DNA from: Pseudoalteromonas byunsanensis
Lineage (GTDB): Bacteria; Pseudomonadota; Gammaproteobacteria; Enterobacterales; Alteromonadaceae
Reading direction: 5' to 3'
DNA length: 64,000 bases
NCBI RefSeq assembly: GCF_001854475.1
Contig: NZ_MNAN01000028.1
Coordinates: 103,640-167,639 of the forward strand
Shown: in pieces, positions 45,759-55,597 of the stretch
How positions within the stretch are numbered: position 1 is the stretch's first letter
How the letters are laid out: every line of letters begins with the position of its first letter
Notes under the pieces: generated by a model
Told to the model about the DNA's origin: nothing
Database searches by the model: none
The model's input: only the letters and a program-made list of their open reading frames with translations
Made by a program: the position numbers and the translations under genes

Positions 45759-46889
45759 ATGGCAGAAGATTCAGGTCAAGAACGTACCGAAGAGCCCACC
45801 GAGAAAAAAATCAGTGAGGCACGAAAGAAAGGGCAAGTGGCTCGTTCAAAGGAGCTGGGAACAACTTTTGTGTTGATATTTTCAGCTATTGCGTTACTGC
45901 TGTATGGACCAGATATAGGCAAAGGGTTGTACAACATAATGGGGCGTTCGCTAAGCCTAAATCGCAACGAAAGCTACGATACCACCAAAATGTTTGCGGT
46001 GTGGGAAAATGTCTTTTCTGAGCTTTTTTTCCCAATGGCAATGTTTGTTTTGATCATAGTGATTGCAGGTCTTGTGGGTAATACCTTGCTGGGAGGGTTT
46101 AATTTTAGTTGGCAGGCAGCTGCGCCAAAAGCGAGTAAGATGTCACCCATGAAAGGCTTAAAAAGGATGTTGGGGCCACAGGCGGCGGTAGAACTAGTAA
46201 AGTCAGTACTAAAGTTTGTGTTGGTTGCAGGTTTTGCTATTTTTCTTATCAACACATTTTTCTATGAAATTCTTCACCTTAGTATTGAGGCTATTCCTAG
46301 CAGCGTGATCCATGCACTTGAGATCTTAGCGTGGATGTTTTTGGGTTTAAGCTGCACGCTAGTGGTTATTTCTGCCATAGATGCGCCTTACCAAAGCTAC
46401 AACCATCACAAACAACTAAAAATGACGCTACAAGAGGTTAAAGACGAGTATAAGAACTCCGAAGGTGACCCACAGATCAAAGCCAGAATTAGGCGTACGC
46501 AGCGAGAAATGTCACAGCGTCGTATGATGCAAGATGTCCCTGATGCGGATGTGGTGGTGACTAACCCGACACATTATTCTGTCGCGCTTAAATATGATAC
46601 AGAAAAAGCTGGCGCCCCCATTGTTGTAGCAAAAGGGGTTGATGAAATAGCCATGCAAATTCGAAAAGTGGCCATAGGTAATGAAGTACCTATTGTAGAA
46701 TCCCCTGGTTTAACGCGCTCGCTGTACCATACCACAGAAATAGGTGAGCAAATTCCAGATCAACTATTCACCGCGGTAGCGCAAGTACTCGCTTATGTAT
46801 TCCAGTTAAAACGCTTTAACAAAGGGCGAGGGCGCCGACCTACATCATTAAATAAAGACCTACCTATACCTGATCACTTAAAACACTAA
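45759..46889 (+). CDS. flhB: Flagellar export switch protein FlhB
   Basis: 376 residues. Four membrane helices (about 35-50, 92-110, 145-166, 186-206) are followed by a cytoplasmic domain with the self-cleaving motif Asn269-Pro270-Thr271-His272 (VVTNPTHYSVAL). Cleavage there lets FliK switch export from hook to filament. The N-terminal EERTEEPTEKK-type segment is the usual start. Last gene of the fliK operon; a sigma-54 site follows for flhA. Confidence 0.95.
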   Translation: MAEDSGQERTEEPTEKKISEARKKGQVARSKELGTTFVLIFSAIALLLYGPDIGKGLYNIMGRSLSLNRNESYDTTKMFAVWENVFSELFFPMAMFVLIIVIAGLVGNTLLGGFNFSWQAAAPKASKMSPMKGLKRMLGPQAAVELVKSVLKFVLVAGFAIFLINTFFYEILHLSIEAIPSSVIHALEILAWMFLGLSCTLVVISAIDAPYQSYNHHKQLKMTLQEVKDEYKNSEGDPQIKARIRRTQREMSQRRMMQDVPDADVVVTNPTHYSVALKYDTEKAGAPIVVAKGVDEIAMQIRKVAIGNEVPIVESPGLTRSLYHTTEIGEQIPDQLFTAVAQVLAYVFQLKRFNKGRGRRPTSLNKDLPIPDHLKH

Positions 46890-46899
46890 TGCCCATAGT

Positions 46900-46916
46900 T
46901 GGCTCGCAACTTGCTT
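46900..46916 (+). promoter_or_regulatory. Sigma-54 promoter of the flhA operon
   Basis: TGGCTCGCAACTTGCTT: GG and GC separated by 10 bases; the -12 half TTGC is perfect. It begins 11 bases after the flhB stop and lies about 37 bases before the flhA ATG. Confidence 0.88.
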
Positions 46917-46953
46917 TATCTGCATAGTGTCAATATTTTGCAGTTGTTAAGTT

Positions 46954-49050
46954 ATGGAATTTAAAGCAGTTTTAGCACAGCTCAACAAAGATAAAAAAGA
47001 ATACGCCAAAGGTGTAGGTACACCATTGCTGGTGTTGGCGGCTTTGGGGATGGTGATATTACCCTTACCACCTTTTTTGTTGGATATTCTATTTTCTTTC
47101 AATATTGCATTAGCTTTGGTGGTGTTACTTGTGACCGTATACACCATGAAGCCACTTGAGTTTGGTATGTTCCCCGCTGTTTTGCTTATTGCCACTATCA
47201 TGCGTCTTGCTTTGAATGTTGCCAGTACTCGGGTTGTATTATTAGAGGGTCACAATGGTGGCGATGCTGCGGGTAAAGTGATAGAAGCATTTGGTTCTGT
47301 TGTTATTGGTGGTAATTACGCTGTCGGTTTAGTGGTCTTTCTTATCTTAATTATCATTAACTTTGTGGTTATCACAAAAGGTGCTGGGCGTATCTCTGAA
47401 GTTTCAGCTCGCTTCACATTAGATGCTATGCCAGGTAAGCAAATGGCAATAGATGCCGATTTGAATGCGGGTTTTATCAGTGCAGATGATGCCAGAGCAA
47501 GACGTGAGGAAGTGACACGTGAAGCAGATTTCTATGGCTCGATGGACGGTGCCAGTAAGTTTGTTAAAGGAGATGCGATAGCGGGTATTATCATTCTTGC
47601 TATTAACATAATAGGTGGCTTGTTTGTTGGTATGATCCAACACGACCTAACTTTTAGTCGCGCAATGGAAGTGTATACATTGCTTACTATTGGTGATGGT
47701 CTAGTTGCACAGCTTCCTTCACTGCTACTATCGATTGGTACGGCAATTGTCGTTACGCGTCAGAACGAATCTCATAACATGGGTGATCAGTTTAAAACCC
47801 AACTAGGAAATGAAAAGTCTTTATTCATTGCTTCAGGCATCTTAATCGTCATGGGTTTAGTACCTGGAATGCCGCATTTCGCATTTTTGAGTTTGGGTGC
47901 ATTACTTGGATATCTAGCTTACTTTACCCAAAAACAGAAAAAAGACGTGGCTGAAGCTAAAGCTGAAGAAGAAGCTAAAGGCACAGCTGTTGCTGGGAAA
48001 CAAGAACAAAAAGAACTTGGCTGGGATGATGTTCAGCCTGTAGATGTAATTGGCTTGGAAGTTGGCTATCGCTTGATCCCACTAGTAGATCAGTCGCAAG
48101 GCGGAGAGCTATTGAACCGAATTAAAGGCGTGCGTAAAAAGCTATCTCAAGAATTGGGTTTCTTAGTACCTCCTGTACACATTCGAGACAATCTAGAGTT
48201 AGACCCAAATGCTTATAACATTACCCTAATGGGCGTAGGCTCAGGTGAGGGTGAGTTAAAGCATGGTGACGAGTTAGCCATTAATCCAGGTCAGGTGTTT
48301 GGTCCAATTAAAGGTATTGAAACCAAAGACCCTGCTTTTGGTTTGGATGCCGTGTGGATTAAACCGGAACAAAAAGATGAAGCTCATTCGTTAGGTTATA
48401 CCGTTGTTGATGCAGCCACCGTTGTAGCGACCCATATTAGTCAATTGTTGACGAATAATGCAGCTCTGTTATTGGGCCATGAGGAAGTGCAGAATCTATT
48501 AGATATGCTGGCTAAAAGTCATCCGCGCTTGGTCGAAGGGCTGGTGCCTGACGTATTACCACTTACAACAGTTGTAAAAGTGCTACAAAATCTACTGAAT
48601 GAAGGTGTTGCAATTAGGGATATGCGCTCAATTGTGCAGACGCTTGTTGAGTATGGACCTCGTAGCCAAGATCCAGATGTACTAACGGCTGCAGTACGAA
48701 TTTCACTACGCAGACTCATCGTTCAAGATGCAGTTGGCAACGCTGAAGAAATTCCTGTCATAACATTGGCACCTGAGTTGGAACAGATGTTGCATCAGTC
48801 ACTTCAGAACGCAGGTGATGAAGGGGCAGGCATTGAACCAGGCCTTGCAGAGCGGCTTCAAAACTCATTGAGAGAAGCCCATCAAACGCAAGAAATGCTA
48901 GGTGACCCGTCCATTTTATTAACCTCAGGTATGTTAAGAAGTGTGCTTTCAAGATTTGTTAAACATACGATCCCCGGCCTTCGCGTGATGTCATATCAAG
49001 AAGTGCCAGATGAAAGACAAATTAAGATTGTGAGCTCAGTTGGACAGTAA
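46954..49050 (+). CDS. flhA: Flagellar export gate protein FlhA
   Basis: 698 residues. The N-terminal ~330 residues hold about eight membrane segments, with the conserved FHIPEP-type loop MRLALNVASTRVVLLEGH and the cytoplasmic RFTLDAMPGKQMAIDADLNAG. The C-terminal cytoplasmic domain (~350-698; MRSIVQTLVEYGPRSQDPDVL) binds export chaperones and forms a nonamer ring. Start of the flhA-flhF-flhG-fliA-che operon. Confidence 0.95.
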   Translation: MEFKAVLAQLNKDKKEYAKGVGTPLLVLAALGMVILPLPPFLLDILFSFNIALALVVLLVTVYTMKPLEFGMFPAVLLIATIMRLALNVASTRVVLLEGHNGGDAAGKVIEAFGSVVIGGNYAVGLVVFLILIIINFVVITKGAGRISEVSARFTLDAMPGKQMAIDADLNAGFISADDARARREEVTREADFYGSMDGASKFVKGDAIAGIIILAINIIGGLFVGMIQHDLTFSRAMEVYTLLTIGDGLVAQLPSLLLSIGTAIVVTRQNESHNMGDQFKTQLGNEKSLFIASGILIVMGLVPGMPHFAFLSLGALLGYLAYFTQKQKKDVAEAKAEEEAKGTAVAGKQEQKELGWDDVQPVDVIGLEVGYRLIPLVDQSQGGELLNRIKGVRKKLSQELGFLVPPVHIRDNLELDPNAYNITLMGVGSGEGELKHGDELAINPGQVFGPIKGIETKDPAFGLDAVWIKPEQKDEAHSLGYTVVDAATVVATHISQLLTNNAALLLGHEEVQNLLDMLAKSHPRLVEGLVPDVLPLTTVVKVLQNLLNEGVAIRDMRSIVQTLVEYGPRSQDPDVLTAAVRISLRRLIVQDAVGNAEEIPVITLAPELEQMLHQSLQNAGDEGAGIEPGLAERLQNSLREAHQTQEMLGDPSILLTSGMLRSVLSRFVKHTIPGLRVMSYQEVPDERQIKIVSSVGQ

Positions 49051-49071
49051 TAGGATTTAAGGGGTTGTAAC

Positions 49072-50544
49072 ATGAAGATCAAACGTTTTTTTGCCAAAGA
49101 TATGCGAACTGCACTAAAAGAAGTGAAAGAAGAGCTAGGTGTAGATGCAGTGATCATGTCGAATAAGAAATTGGCCGATGGCGTCGAAATTGTCGCTGCA
49201 ATTGATAATGATCGCGCACCAGCAACTCCTAAGCCCAGTGTACAGGACAACCACCAACAGCAGGCGCAGCAACCTCGCTCTACATCACCTCGCTTTGTGC
49301 GCCCAGAGCCTCAACGTGCACAGCCTGAGCCACAGGCTCAAGTCGCGGATAGTTTAGAAGCTCTGTTAGAGCGTCAAGCACCTCGTCCTCGCTCACCGCA
49401 ACTTGCATCTATGTTCTCGCAATCAGGCATCGATACAGAACAAGTGTTTAAAGCGCGTCAGCAACAAGATGAAGCGCAAATGCATACTCAAGAGCGTTTT
49501 CAACAACCAAAGCCTAGTCATAATACTCAAACACAAGCATCGAACTGGCAGTTTGATGATGAATTAGAATCGGGCTTTGGCGATGAAATGGAGCACCATG
49601 ACCCTAAGCATGATGAAATGACATCAATGCGAGAAGAAATGAATGCAATTCGTCAGCTTCTTGAGCATCAAGTTTCAGGCCTGATGAAACAAGAGATGGC
49701 GCGCAGAGACCCAACTCGAGCATGTCTTATTGACCGTTTGCAAGGAATGGGAATTGATGCCGATGTTGCTGAGCAAATGGCATGTTTTATTCCAGATGAT
49801 GTATCGCGCAAAGAAGCTTGGAGTGCGTTACTAAATATGGTTGTAAACCAGATGCATACCACTAATAATGATATTCTTCGCCAAGGTGGTGTATTTGCTT
49901 TTGTTGGACCTACAGGGGTTGGCAAAACGACAACAGTTGCAAAATTAGCCGCATTGGGTGCTCAAAAATTTGGCGCAGACAAAGTCGCTCTAATTACCAC
50001 GGATACGTATCGTATTGGTGCGTATGAGCAGCTGTCGACTTATGGTCGAATTATCGGCTGTCCCGTGAAGCAAGTAAAAGATGCAAATGAACTGGCCGAA
50101 GTGTTATACCACTTGCGCAATAAACGACTAGTATTAATAGATACAGCTGGAATGAGTCAAAGAGATTTGCGTTTAACAGAGCAGTTGAATACTTTGATGC
50201 GTAGCACGCGCGTTGACATTCGTAGTTATTTGGTATTAAGTGCGACATCACAAATGCATGTGCTACAAGAGACGGTTCGCCATTTCCAAAAAGTGAACCT
50301 AACTGGATGTATTTTTACTAAACTTGATGAGTGTCTAAGTTTGGGCGAGATTATTAGTATAGCGATTCAAAATCGTTTACCAATAGGGTATCTTACCAAT
50401 GGACAGCGAGTTCCTGAAGATATTCGCGTAGCAAATGCACAAAAGCTAGTCAAAAAGGCTGAGCAATTGTATTTAAAAAGAATAAAAGCACAACATTCGA
50501 GACCTGTACCAGTAGCGTCTCAGACAGTAGGAATGTATGATTAA
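49072..50544 (+). CDS. flhF: SRP-type GTPase FlhF
   Basis: 490 residues. A short N-domain (KIKRFFAKDMRTALKEVKEELG) is followed by a Gln/Pro/Arg-rich variable linker (~60-190) and the NG GTPase domain: G1 VGPTGVGKTTTVAKLAAL, DTYRIGAYEQL, DTAGMSQRDLR and TKLDECLSLG. FlhF places the flagellum at the cell pole. It overlaps flhG by 8 bases, and FlhG regulates its GTPase. Confidence 0.94.
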   Translation: MKIKRFFAKDMRTALKEVKEELGVDAVIMSNKKLADGVEIVAAIDNDRAPATPKPSVQDNHQQQAQQPRSTSPRFVRPEPQRAQPEPQAQVADSLEALLERQAPRPRSPQLASMFSQSGIDTEQVFKARQQQDEAQMHTQERFQQPKPSHNTQTQASNWQFDDELESGFGDEMEHHDPKHDEMTSMREEMNAIRQLLEHQVSGLMKQEMARRDPTRACLIDRLQGMGIDADVAEQMACFIPDDVSRKEAWSALLNMVVNQMHTTNNDILRQGGVFAFVGPTGVGKTTTVAKLAALGAQKFGADKVALITTDTYRIGAYEQLSTYGRIIGCPVKQVKDANELAEVLYHLRNKRLVLIDTAGMSQRDLRLTEQLNTLMRSTRVDIRSYLVLSATSQMHVLQETVRHFQKVNLTGCIFTKLDECLSLGEIISIAIQNRLPIGYLTNGQRVPEDIRVANAQKLVKKAEQLYLKRIKAQHSRPVPVASQTVGMYD

Positions 50545-51397
50545 CACAGTATTAGATCAAGCAAGTGGCCTGCGTAAAATGAGTCAAAATAGTAATCACG
50601 GTGTTAAAGTTATCGCGGTAACAGGCGGTAAAGGCGGAGTGGGTAAAACCAATGTATCTTTGAATACCGCAATTGCGCTGGGCCAGCAAGGAAACCGAGT
50701 CTTAGTACTCGATGCCGACTTGGGGTTGGCAAACTGTGACGTGATGTTGGGTTTAAGAGTTGAAAAGAATTTATCACACGTTTTGTCGGGTGAATGTGAA
50801 TTAGACGAAATTTTGGTAGAAGGTCCAGCTGGTATTAAAATCGTTCCAGCAACGTCAGGCTCACAAAACATGGTAGAGCTGACACCCGCTGAACATGCTG
50901 GGCTAATAAGAGCATTTAGCGAGTTAAATACAGAGTTTGATATCTTAATCGTTGATACTGCCGCAGGTATTTCTGATATGGTATTGAGCTTTTCCCGCGC
51001 GGCGCAGGATGTTGTTGTGGTGGTATGTGATGAACCAACTTCGATCACAGATGCCTATGCACTAATCAAAGTATTGAGTCGTGAGCACGGCGTTTATAGA
51101 TTTAAAATTGTTGCTAACATGGTGCGCAGTTTACGGGAAGGACAGGAATTGTTTGCTAAACTGTCAAAGGTAACAGACAGGTTTTTAGATGTGGCTCTGG
51201 AACTTGTTGCAACAATCCCGTTCGATGAAAATATGCGGAAGTCTTCAAGGCGTCAAAAAACCATCGTAGAACTCTTCCCTAATTCACCAGCAGCAGTTGC
51301 ATTCAGGGGTCTTGCCAGTAAGGCTGTGAAATGGCCTATACCACATCAACCGTCAGGGCATCTTGAGTTTTTTATTGAACAACTTGTCAATGGGTAA
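50537..51397 (+). CDS. flhG: MinD-like ATPase FlhG (FleN)
   Basis: 286 residues. The N-terminal helix DQASGLR is the segment that activates FlhF in known members. The deviant Walker A is VTGGKGGVGKTNVSLN, and LVLDADLGLANCDVMLGL, IVDTAAGISDMV and DEPTSITDAYALIK are MinD/ParA hallmarks. FlhG limits flagellar number, in part by restraining FlrA. 2 bases before fliA. Confidence 0.95.
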   Translation: MINTVLDQASGLRKMSQNSNHGVKVIAVTGGKGGVGKTNVSLNTAIALGQQGNRVLVLDADLGLANCDVMLGLRVEKNLSHVLSGECELDEILVEGPAGIKIVPATSGSQNMVELTPAEHAGLIRAFSELNTEFDILIVDTAAGISDMVLSFSRAAQDVVVVVCDEPTSITDAYALIKVLSREHGVYRFKIVANMVRSLREGQELFAKLSKVTDRFLDVALELVATIPFDENMRKSSRRQKTIVELFPNSPAAVAFRGLASKAVKWPIPHQPSGHLEFFIEQLVNG

Positions 51398-51399
51398 CT

Positions 51400-52134
51400 A
51401 TGGCATCATCGGTGAGTAAAGCGATGGGGTATCAAACATCAGAGCATCTACATAAGGTGGTTGAGCGTCATGCCCCACTTGTGAAAAAGGTCGCGTGTCA
51501 CCTATTGGCTCGGCTGCCTGCTAATATTTTGCTGGATGACCTGATGCAATCAGGCATGATTGGTCTGATTGAGGCAACCAAAAACTTTGATGCTTCAAAG
51601 GGGGCAAGCTTTGAGACTTTTGCAGGGATCCGTATTCGAGGCGCTATGTTGGATGAAATTCGCCGAGGCGATTGGGCACCACGTTCGGTACACCGTAAAA
51701 GTCGCATGGTTGCAGAAGCCATTGCAGAACTAGAATCCCTCCTCAACCGAGAACCAAAAGATACTGAAATAGCTGAAAAACTTGCTATTACGCTGGATGA
51801 GTACCATCATATTCTAAATGATGTAAATACCAGTAAAGTAATAGGTATTGAGGACTTAGGTGTAGATGAAGACGTCATTTCGCCTGCAGACAACGATTTA
51901 TCGCTAGACAAACCATTTAATAACGTTAAAAATGAACGCTTTAACGAATCGTTGGTGGCAGCAATAAAATCTTTGCCAGAAAGAGACGCCCTAGTGTTGT
52001 CGCTTTATTACAACGATGAAATGAATTTAAAAGAAATCGGTCAAATACTAGATGTAAGTGAATCTCGTGTTAGCCAAATTCATGGGCAGGCAATGATAAG
52101 GCTTCGTGCCAAGATCAATGACTGGGTAAATTAG
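51400..52134 (+). CDS. fliA: Flagellar sigma factor sigma-28 (FliA)
   Basis: 244 residues. Region 2 is seen in DLMQSGMIGLIEATKNFD and FETFAGIRIRGAMLDEIRRGDW; region 4 helix-turn-helix near the end is LKEIGQILDVSESRVSQIH. It directs late flagellar genes such as flagellin. No anti-sigma factor FlgM is encoded in this window. Confidence 0.95.
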   Translation: MASSVSKAMGYQTSEHLHKVVERHAPLVKKVACHLLARLPANILLDDLMQSGMIGLIEATKNFDASKGASFETFAGIRIRGAMLDEIRRGDWAPRSVHRKSRMVAEAIAELESLLNREPKDTEIAEKLAITLDEYHHILNDVNTSKVIGIEDLGVDEDVISPADNDLSLDKPFNNVKNERFNESLVAAIKSLPERDALVLSLYYNDEMNLKEIGQILDVSESRVSQIHGQAMIRLRAKINDWVN

Positions 52135-52174
52135 AGTAAAAAAATAATAGGTTCAAACCTCACTGGAGGATGTT

Positions 52175-52558
52175 TTGGATAAAAACATGAAAATTCTCGT
52201 GGTTGATGATTTTTCTACAATGAGGAGAATAATCAAAAACCTGCTAAGAGATTTAGGCTTTACCAATGTACAAGAAGCTGATGATGGCAGTACTGCGCTT
52301 CCAATGCTACAAAATCAAGAGTTTGACTTTGTAGTAACCGATTGGAATATGCCTGGTATGCAGGGGATAGATCTGCTGCGCGCGATCCGAGCAGATGAAA
52401 ATCTTAAGCATATCCCAGTGTTAATGGTAACTGCGGAAGCAAAGAAAGAACAAATCGTAGCAGCTGCACAGGCTGGGGTTAACGGTTATATCGTCAAGCC
52501 TTTTACCGCAGGAACACTGAAAACTAAGTTAGAAAAAGTGTTTGAACGTTTAGGCTAA
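52175..52558 (+). CDS. cheY: Chemotaxis response regulator CheY
   Basis: 127 residues. Phospho-acceptor Asp56 ([12 protein letters not shown]), acidic pair Asp11-Asp12 and Lys in IVKPFTAG. The start is TTG at 52175, supported by GGAGG six bases upstream; the next Met, four codons in, has no such RBS and would remove the conserved DKNMKILVV beginning. It binds FliM when phosphorylated. First of the che genes in the operon. Confidence 0.94.
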   Translation: MDKNMKILVVDDFSTMRRIIKNLLRDLGFTNVQEADDGSTALPMLQNQEFDFVVTDWNMPGMQGIDLLRAIRADENLKHIPVLMVTAEAKKEQIVAAAQAGVNGYIVKPFTAGTLKTKLEKVFERLG

Positions 52559-52578
52559 CAAATAAGAAGGAGAGGCTA

Positions 52579-53361
52579 ATGTCAACGCCTTCTGTGCCTC
52601 AGATCAGCCTTGAGCAGGCAAAGCAACTTGTTGCTTATTTAGAACAAGGTGAACAAGAAAAAGCAGATCAATTAATTTTGGAAGCTGCCAATAAAGAGCA
52701 ATCCGAGTTGTTTGCTGAGGTGGGTAAGTTAACTCGCCAATTGCATGAATCTTTGAAAAATTTCGAACTCGATACGCGTCTTGCTGATTTGACGACTGAA
52801 GCCATTCCCGATGCAAAACAACGTTTAAACTATGTCATGGAAATGACAGAGAATGCCGCCAACAAAACCATGGATGCTGTTGAGGCGAGCCTTCCGTTAG
52901 CACAAGAACTAGCAGATGAATTATCGAGTATTAAACCAACTTGGGACCGCCTTATGCGGCGTGACATTCAGCTAGGAGAGTTTAAATCTTTGTGTCACGA
53001 TTTAGACAAGTTTATGCAGGGGTCACAAACACGTACAGATGAATTACAAAGTTTGATGACAAATGTATTAATGGCTCAAGACTATCAAGATTTGACAGGG
53101 CAAGTTATTCGTCGAGTTATAGAGCTAGTTAGAGAAGTCGAAGATAGCCTAATTAATTTATTAACCGTTTTTGGCACTGCGGATGAGCTACCGAGCAAGA
53201 AGAAAATATCTGAAACTCAGGTTGCTAGCGAAGGTGAGGTTGATATTGACGTAAACGAAATTTCAGGGCCGGAGGGTCCAATTATTGACGCTGAATCCCG
53301 GGATGATGTTGTTTCAGGCCAAGATGAAGTGGATGATTTACTGTCAAGTTTAGGCTTCTAA
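52579..53361 (+). CDS. cheZ: CheY-P phosphatase CheZ
   Basis: 260 residues. The catalytic helix carries the family motif MAQDYQDLTGQVIRRVI with the active Gln near 173. A helical hairpin precedes it and the C-terminal peptide VDDLLSSLGF is the CheY-binding tail. AGGAGAG lies before the ATG. Followed by cheA 13 bases later. Confidence 0.93.
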   Translation: MSTPSVPQISLEQAKQLVAYLEQGEQEKADQLILEAANKEQSELFAEVGKLTRQLHESLKNFELDTRLADLTTEAIPDAKQRLNYVMEMTENAANKTMDAVEASLPLAQELADELSSIKPTWDRLMRRDIQLGEFKSLCHDLDKFMQGSQTRTDELQSLMTNVLMAQDYQDLTGQVIRRVIELVREVEDSLINLLTVFGTADELPSKKKISETQVASEGEVDIDVNEISGPEGPIIDAESRDDVVSGQDEVDDLLSSLGF

Positions 53362-53374
53362 TAGGAGAGTATGC

Positions 53375-55573
53375 ATGAGCTTTGAAGTCGATGAAGATAT
53401 CTTACAAGACTTTCTCGTTGAAGCTGGAGAGATCCTTGAGTTACTGTCTGAGCAGCTCGTAGAGTTAGAAAACAACCCTGAAGATAAAGAGTTGCTTAAC
53501 GCAATTTTCCGAGGTTTTCATACGGTCAAAGGTGGCGCTGGGTTTTTAAGCATGACCGAGCTGGTCGATGCCTGTCATGGTGCAGAGAACGTGTTTGATG
53601 TGCTGCGACAGGGGCAACGCAAAGTTACCTCCGAATTAATGGATGTTATTCTGCAATCTCTTGATACGATTAATGAAATGTTCGCACATATTCAAAATCG
53701 TGAACAACCAGAACCTGCCGATCCAGCGTTACTTGAAACACTTCATCAACTTAGCAAACCGCAATCAGAAGACGAAGTTATTGACGTTCCGCAAGCGGAA
53801 GAAGCTGTTCCAGAGCAGCCTCCTGAAGAACCGGATGCTGACGACGTTTTCTTTGATCTTGATGCCACAGGCTCCGATGTCAGTGAAGATGACAGTAGCA
53901 TTGACGAAATCACAGAAGATGAATTTGAAAGCCTGTTGGATGAGTTACATGGAGCGGGTAATGCTCCTGCCAAAGCAAGTAAGGCTGATACAAGCGCTGA
54001 AAGTGATGGTGACATTACTGATGATGAATTTGACAACTTGCTAGACGAGCTACATGGCGTTGGTAGCTTTGGCGAGATTAGTCAGTCACAACAGACCCCT
54101 CCAGCTGAATCAAGTGTTGCTGAAACGCCATCATCAAGTAACAGCGATGATGAGATTAATGACGATGAATTTGAAGCGTTATTAGATGAACTACACGGTA
54201 AAGGAACAGCACCGCGTTCAGTAGAGAATACTGCAGAAGCTAAAGTCGATAAGCCGAAGGAACCTGAAAAGCCAGCGGCTGCTAAACCGGCACCTGCACC
54301 TAAGGCAGCCCCCGCGGCTGCACCTGTATCTAAGGCTGCGCCCGCGGCTGCATCCACACCAACAACTGAAAATAAAGCAGCAGCGAAGAAACCGCCAGCG
54401 GCTCAGGCTGAGACTACAGTTCGTGTTGATACTAAACGACTAGATCAGATAATGAATATGGTGGGTGAGCTGGTATTAGTTCGCAACCGTTTAGTAAGCC
54501 TGGCAAATAATACCAATAGTGAGGCTATGGGTAAGGCTATCTCAAACTTAGATGTGGTGACGGCCGACTTGCAAGGCGCTGTAATGAAAACGCGCATGCA
54601 GCCAATTAAAAAAGTTTTTGGTCGCTTCCCTCGAGTCGTTAGGGACTTAGCGAGAAGCCTGAAAAAAGATATAAACCTTGTGCTCGAAGGCGAGGAAACC
54701 GATTTAGATAAAAATTTGGTAGAAGCACTGGCAGATCCATTGGTTCACCTCGTGCGTAATTCAGTAGACCATGGTATCGAAATGCCTAGCGTGCGTGAAG
54801 CCGCGGGTAAATCACGTACAGGCACCGTTACTTTGTCTGCTTCGCAAGAGGGTGATCATATCTTGCTAACCATTCGCGATGATGGTGCTGGTATGGATCC
54901 TGAAAAGCTTAAGAAGATAGCGATTAGTAAAGGTGTTATTGATTCAGACCAAGCAAGTCGATTATCGGATACTGAGGCGTATAATTTAATTTTTGCGCCA
55001 GGCTTCTCAACCAAGGAAGAAATATCAGATATTTCTGGCCGTGGGGTGGGAATGGACGTTGTAAAAACGAAGATCACTCAACTAAACGGTTCAGTCAACA
55101 TCCAATCTGAGTTAGGGGTGGGTACAATTTTAGAAATAAAAGTACCTTTGACCTTAGCGATTCTACCAACACTAATGGTAATTGTGGGAGAGCAAACTTT
55201 TGCGTTGCCTCTTGCTGGCGTTAGTGAGATTTTTCACTTAGATCTAACCAAGACCAATATAGTAGATGGGCAGTTAACAATTATCGTGCGTGAGAAAGCG
55301 ATTCCATTGTTTTACTTGGAGCATTGGTTGGTGAAAGGTGCTGATAGAACGACCCGCAAAGCGCACGGTCACGTAGTGATAGTGCAAATCGGAACTAAGC
55401 AAGTTGGTTTTGTCGTCGACTCATTAATAGGGCAAGAAGAGGTTGTAATTAAACCTTTGGACGCGCTATTACAGGGTACGCCAGGTATGGCAGGGGCGAC
55501 TATTACCTCGGATGGTGGTATTGCTTTGATCTTAGATGTGCCGAATATGCTTAAGCATTATGCGGGCAAGTAG
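53375..55573 (+). CDS. cheA: Chemotaxis histidine kinase CheA with three linker repeats
   Basis: 732 residues. P1 Hpt domain with phospho-acceptor His49 (GFHTVKGGAGF), P3 dimerisation (~350-410; RLDQIMNMVGELVLVRNRL), P4 ATPase (LVHLVRNSVDHGIE, DDGAGMD, GRGVGMDVV) and P5 CheW-like domain (~580-732). A typical P2 CheY-binding domain is not evident. In its place, residues ~178-276 hold three copies of an acidic D-E-F-x-x-L-L-D-E-L-H-G motif, then an Ala/Pro-rich linker. GGAGAG is upstream; ATG at 53375 preferred to the out-of-frame one at 53371. Confidence 0.94.
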   Translation: MSFEVDEDILQDFLVEAGEILELLSEQLVELENNPEDKELLNAIFRGFHTVKGGAGFLSMTELVDACHGAENVFDVLRQGQRKVTSELMDVILQSLDTINEMFAHIQNREQPEPADPALLETLHQLSKPQSEDEVIDVPQAEEAVPEQPPEEPDADDVFFDLDATGSDVSEDDSSIDEITEDEFESLLDELHGAGNAPAKASKADTSAESDGDITDDEFDNLLDELHGVGSFGEISQSQQTPPAESSVAETPSSSNSDDEINDDEFEALLDELHGKGTAPRSVENTAEAKVDKPKEPEKPAAAKPAPAPKAAPAAAPVSKAAPAAASTPTTENKAAAKKPPAAQAETTVRVDTKRLDQIMNMVGELVLVRNRLVSLANNTNSEAMGKAISNLDVVTADLQGAVMKTRMQPIKKVFGRFPRVVRDLARSLKKDINLVLEGEETDLDKNLVEALADPLVHLVRNSVDHGIEMPSVREAAGKSRTGTVTLSASQEGDHILLTIRDDGAGMDPEKLKKIAISKGVIDSDQASRLSDTEAYNLIFAPGFSTKEEISDISGRGVGMDVVKTKITQLNGSVNIQSELGVGTILEIKVPLTLAILPTLMVIVGEQTFALPLAGVSEIFHLDLTKTNIVDGQLTIIVREKAIPLFYLEHWLVKGADRTTRKAHGHVVIVQIGTKQVGFVVDSLIGQEEVVIKPLDALLQGTPGMAGATITSDGGIALILDVPNMLKHYAGK
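53906..54202 (+). repeat. Three degenerate repeats encoding DEFxxLLDELHG in cheA
   Basis: The motif occurs at residues 178-194, 213-229 and 260-276, each ending LLDELHG followed by a Gly-containing turn. Spacing between copies is 35 and 47 residues and the linkers between them are Ser/Ala rich. A further 30-bp imperfect repeat encoding KAAPAAA follows at about 54299-54358. Confidence 0.85.
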
Positions 55574-55597
55574 AGTTTCTAAATAAGAGTTAGACAC

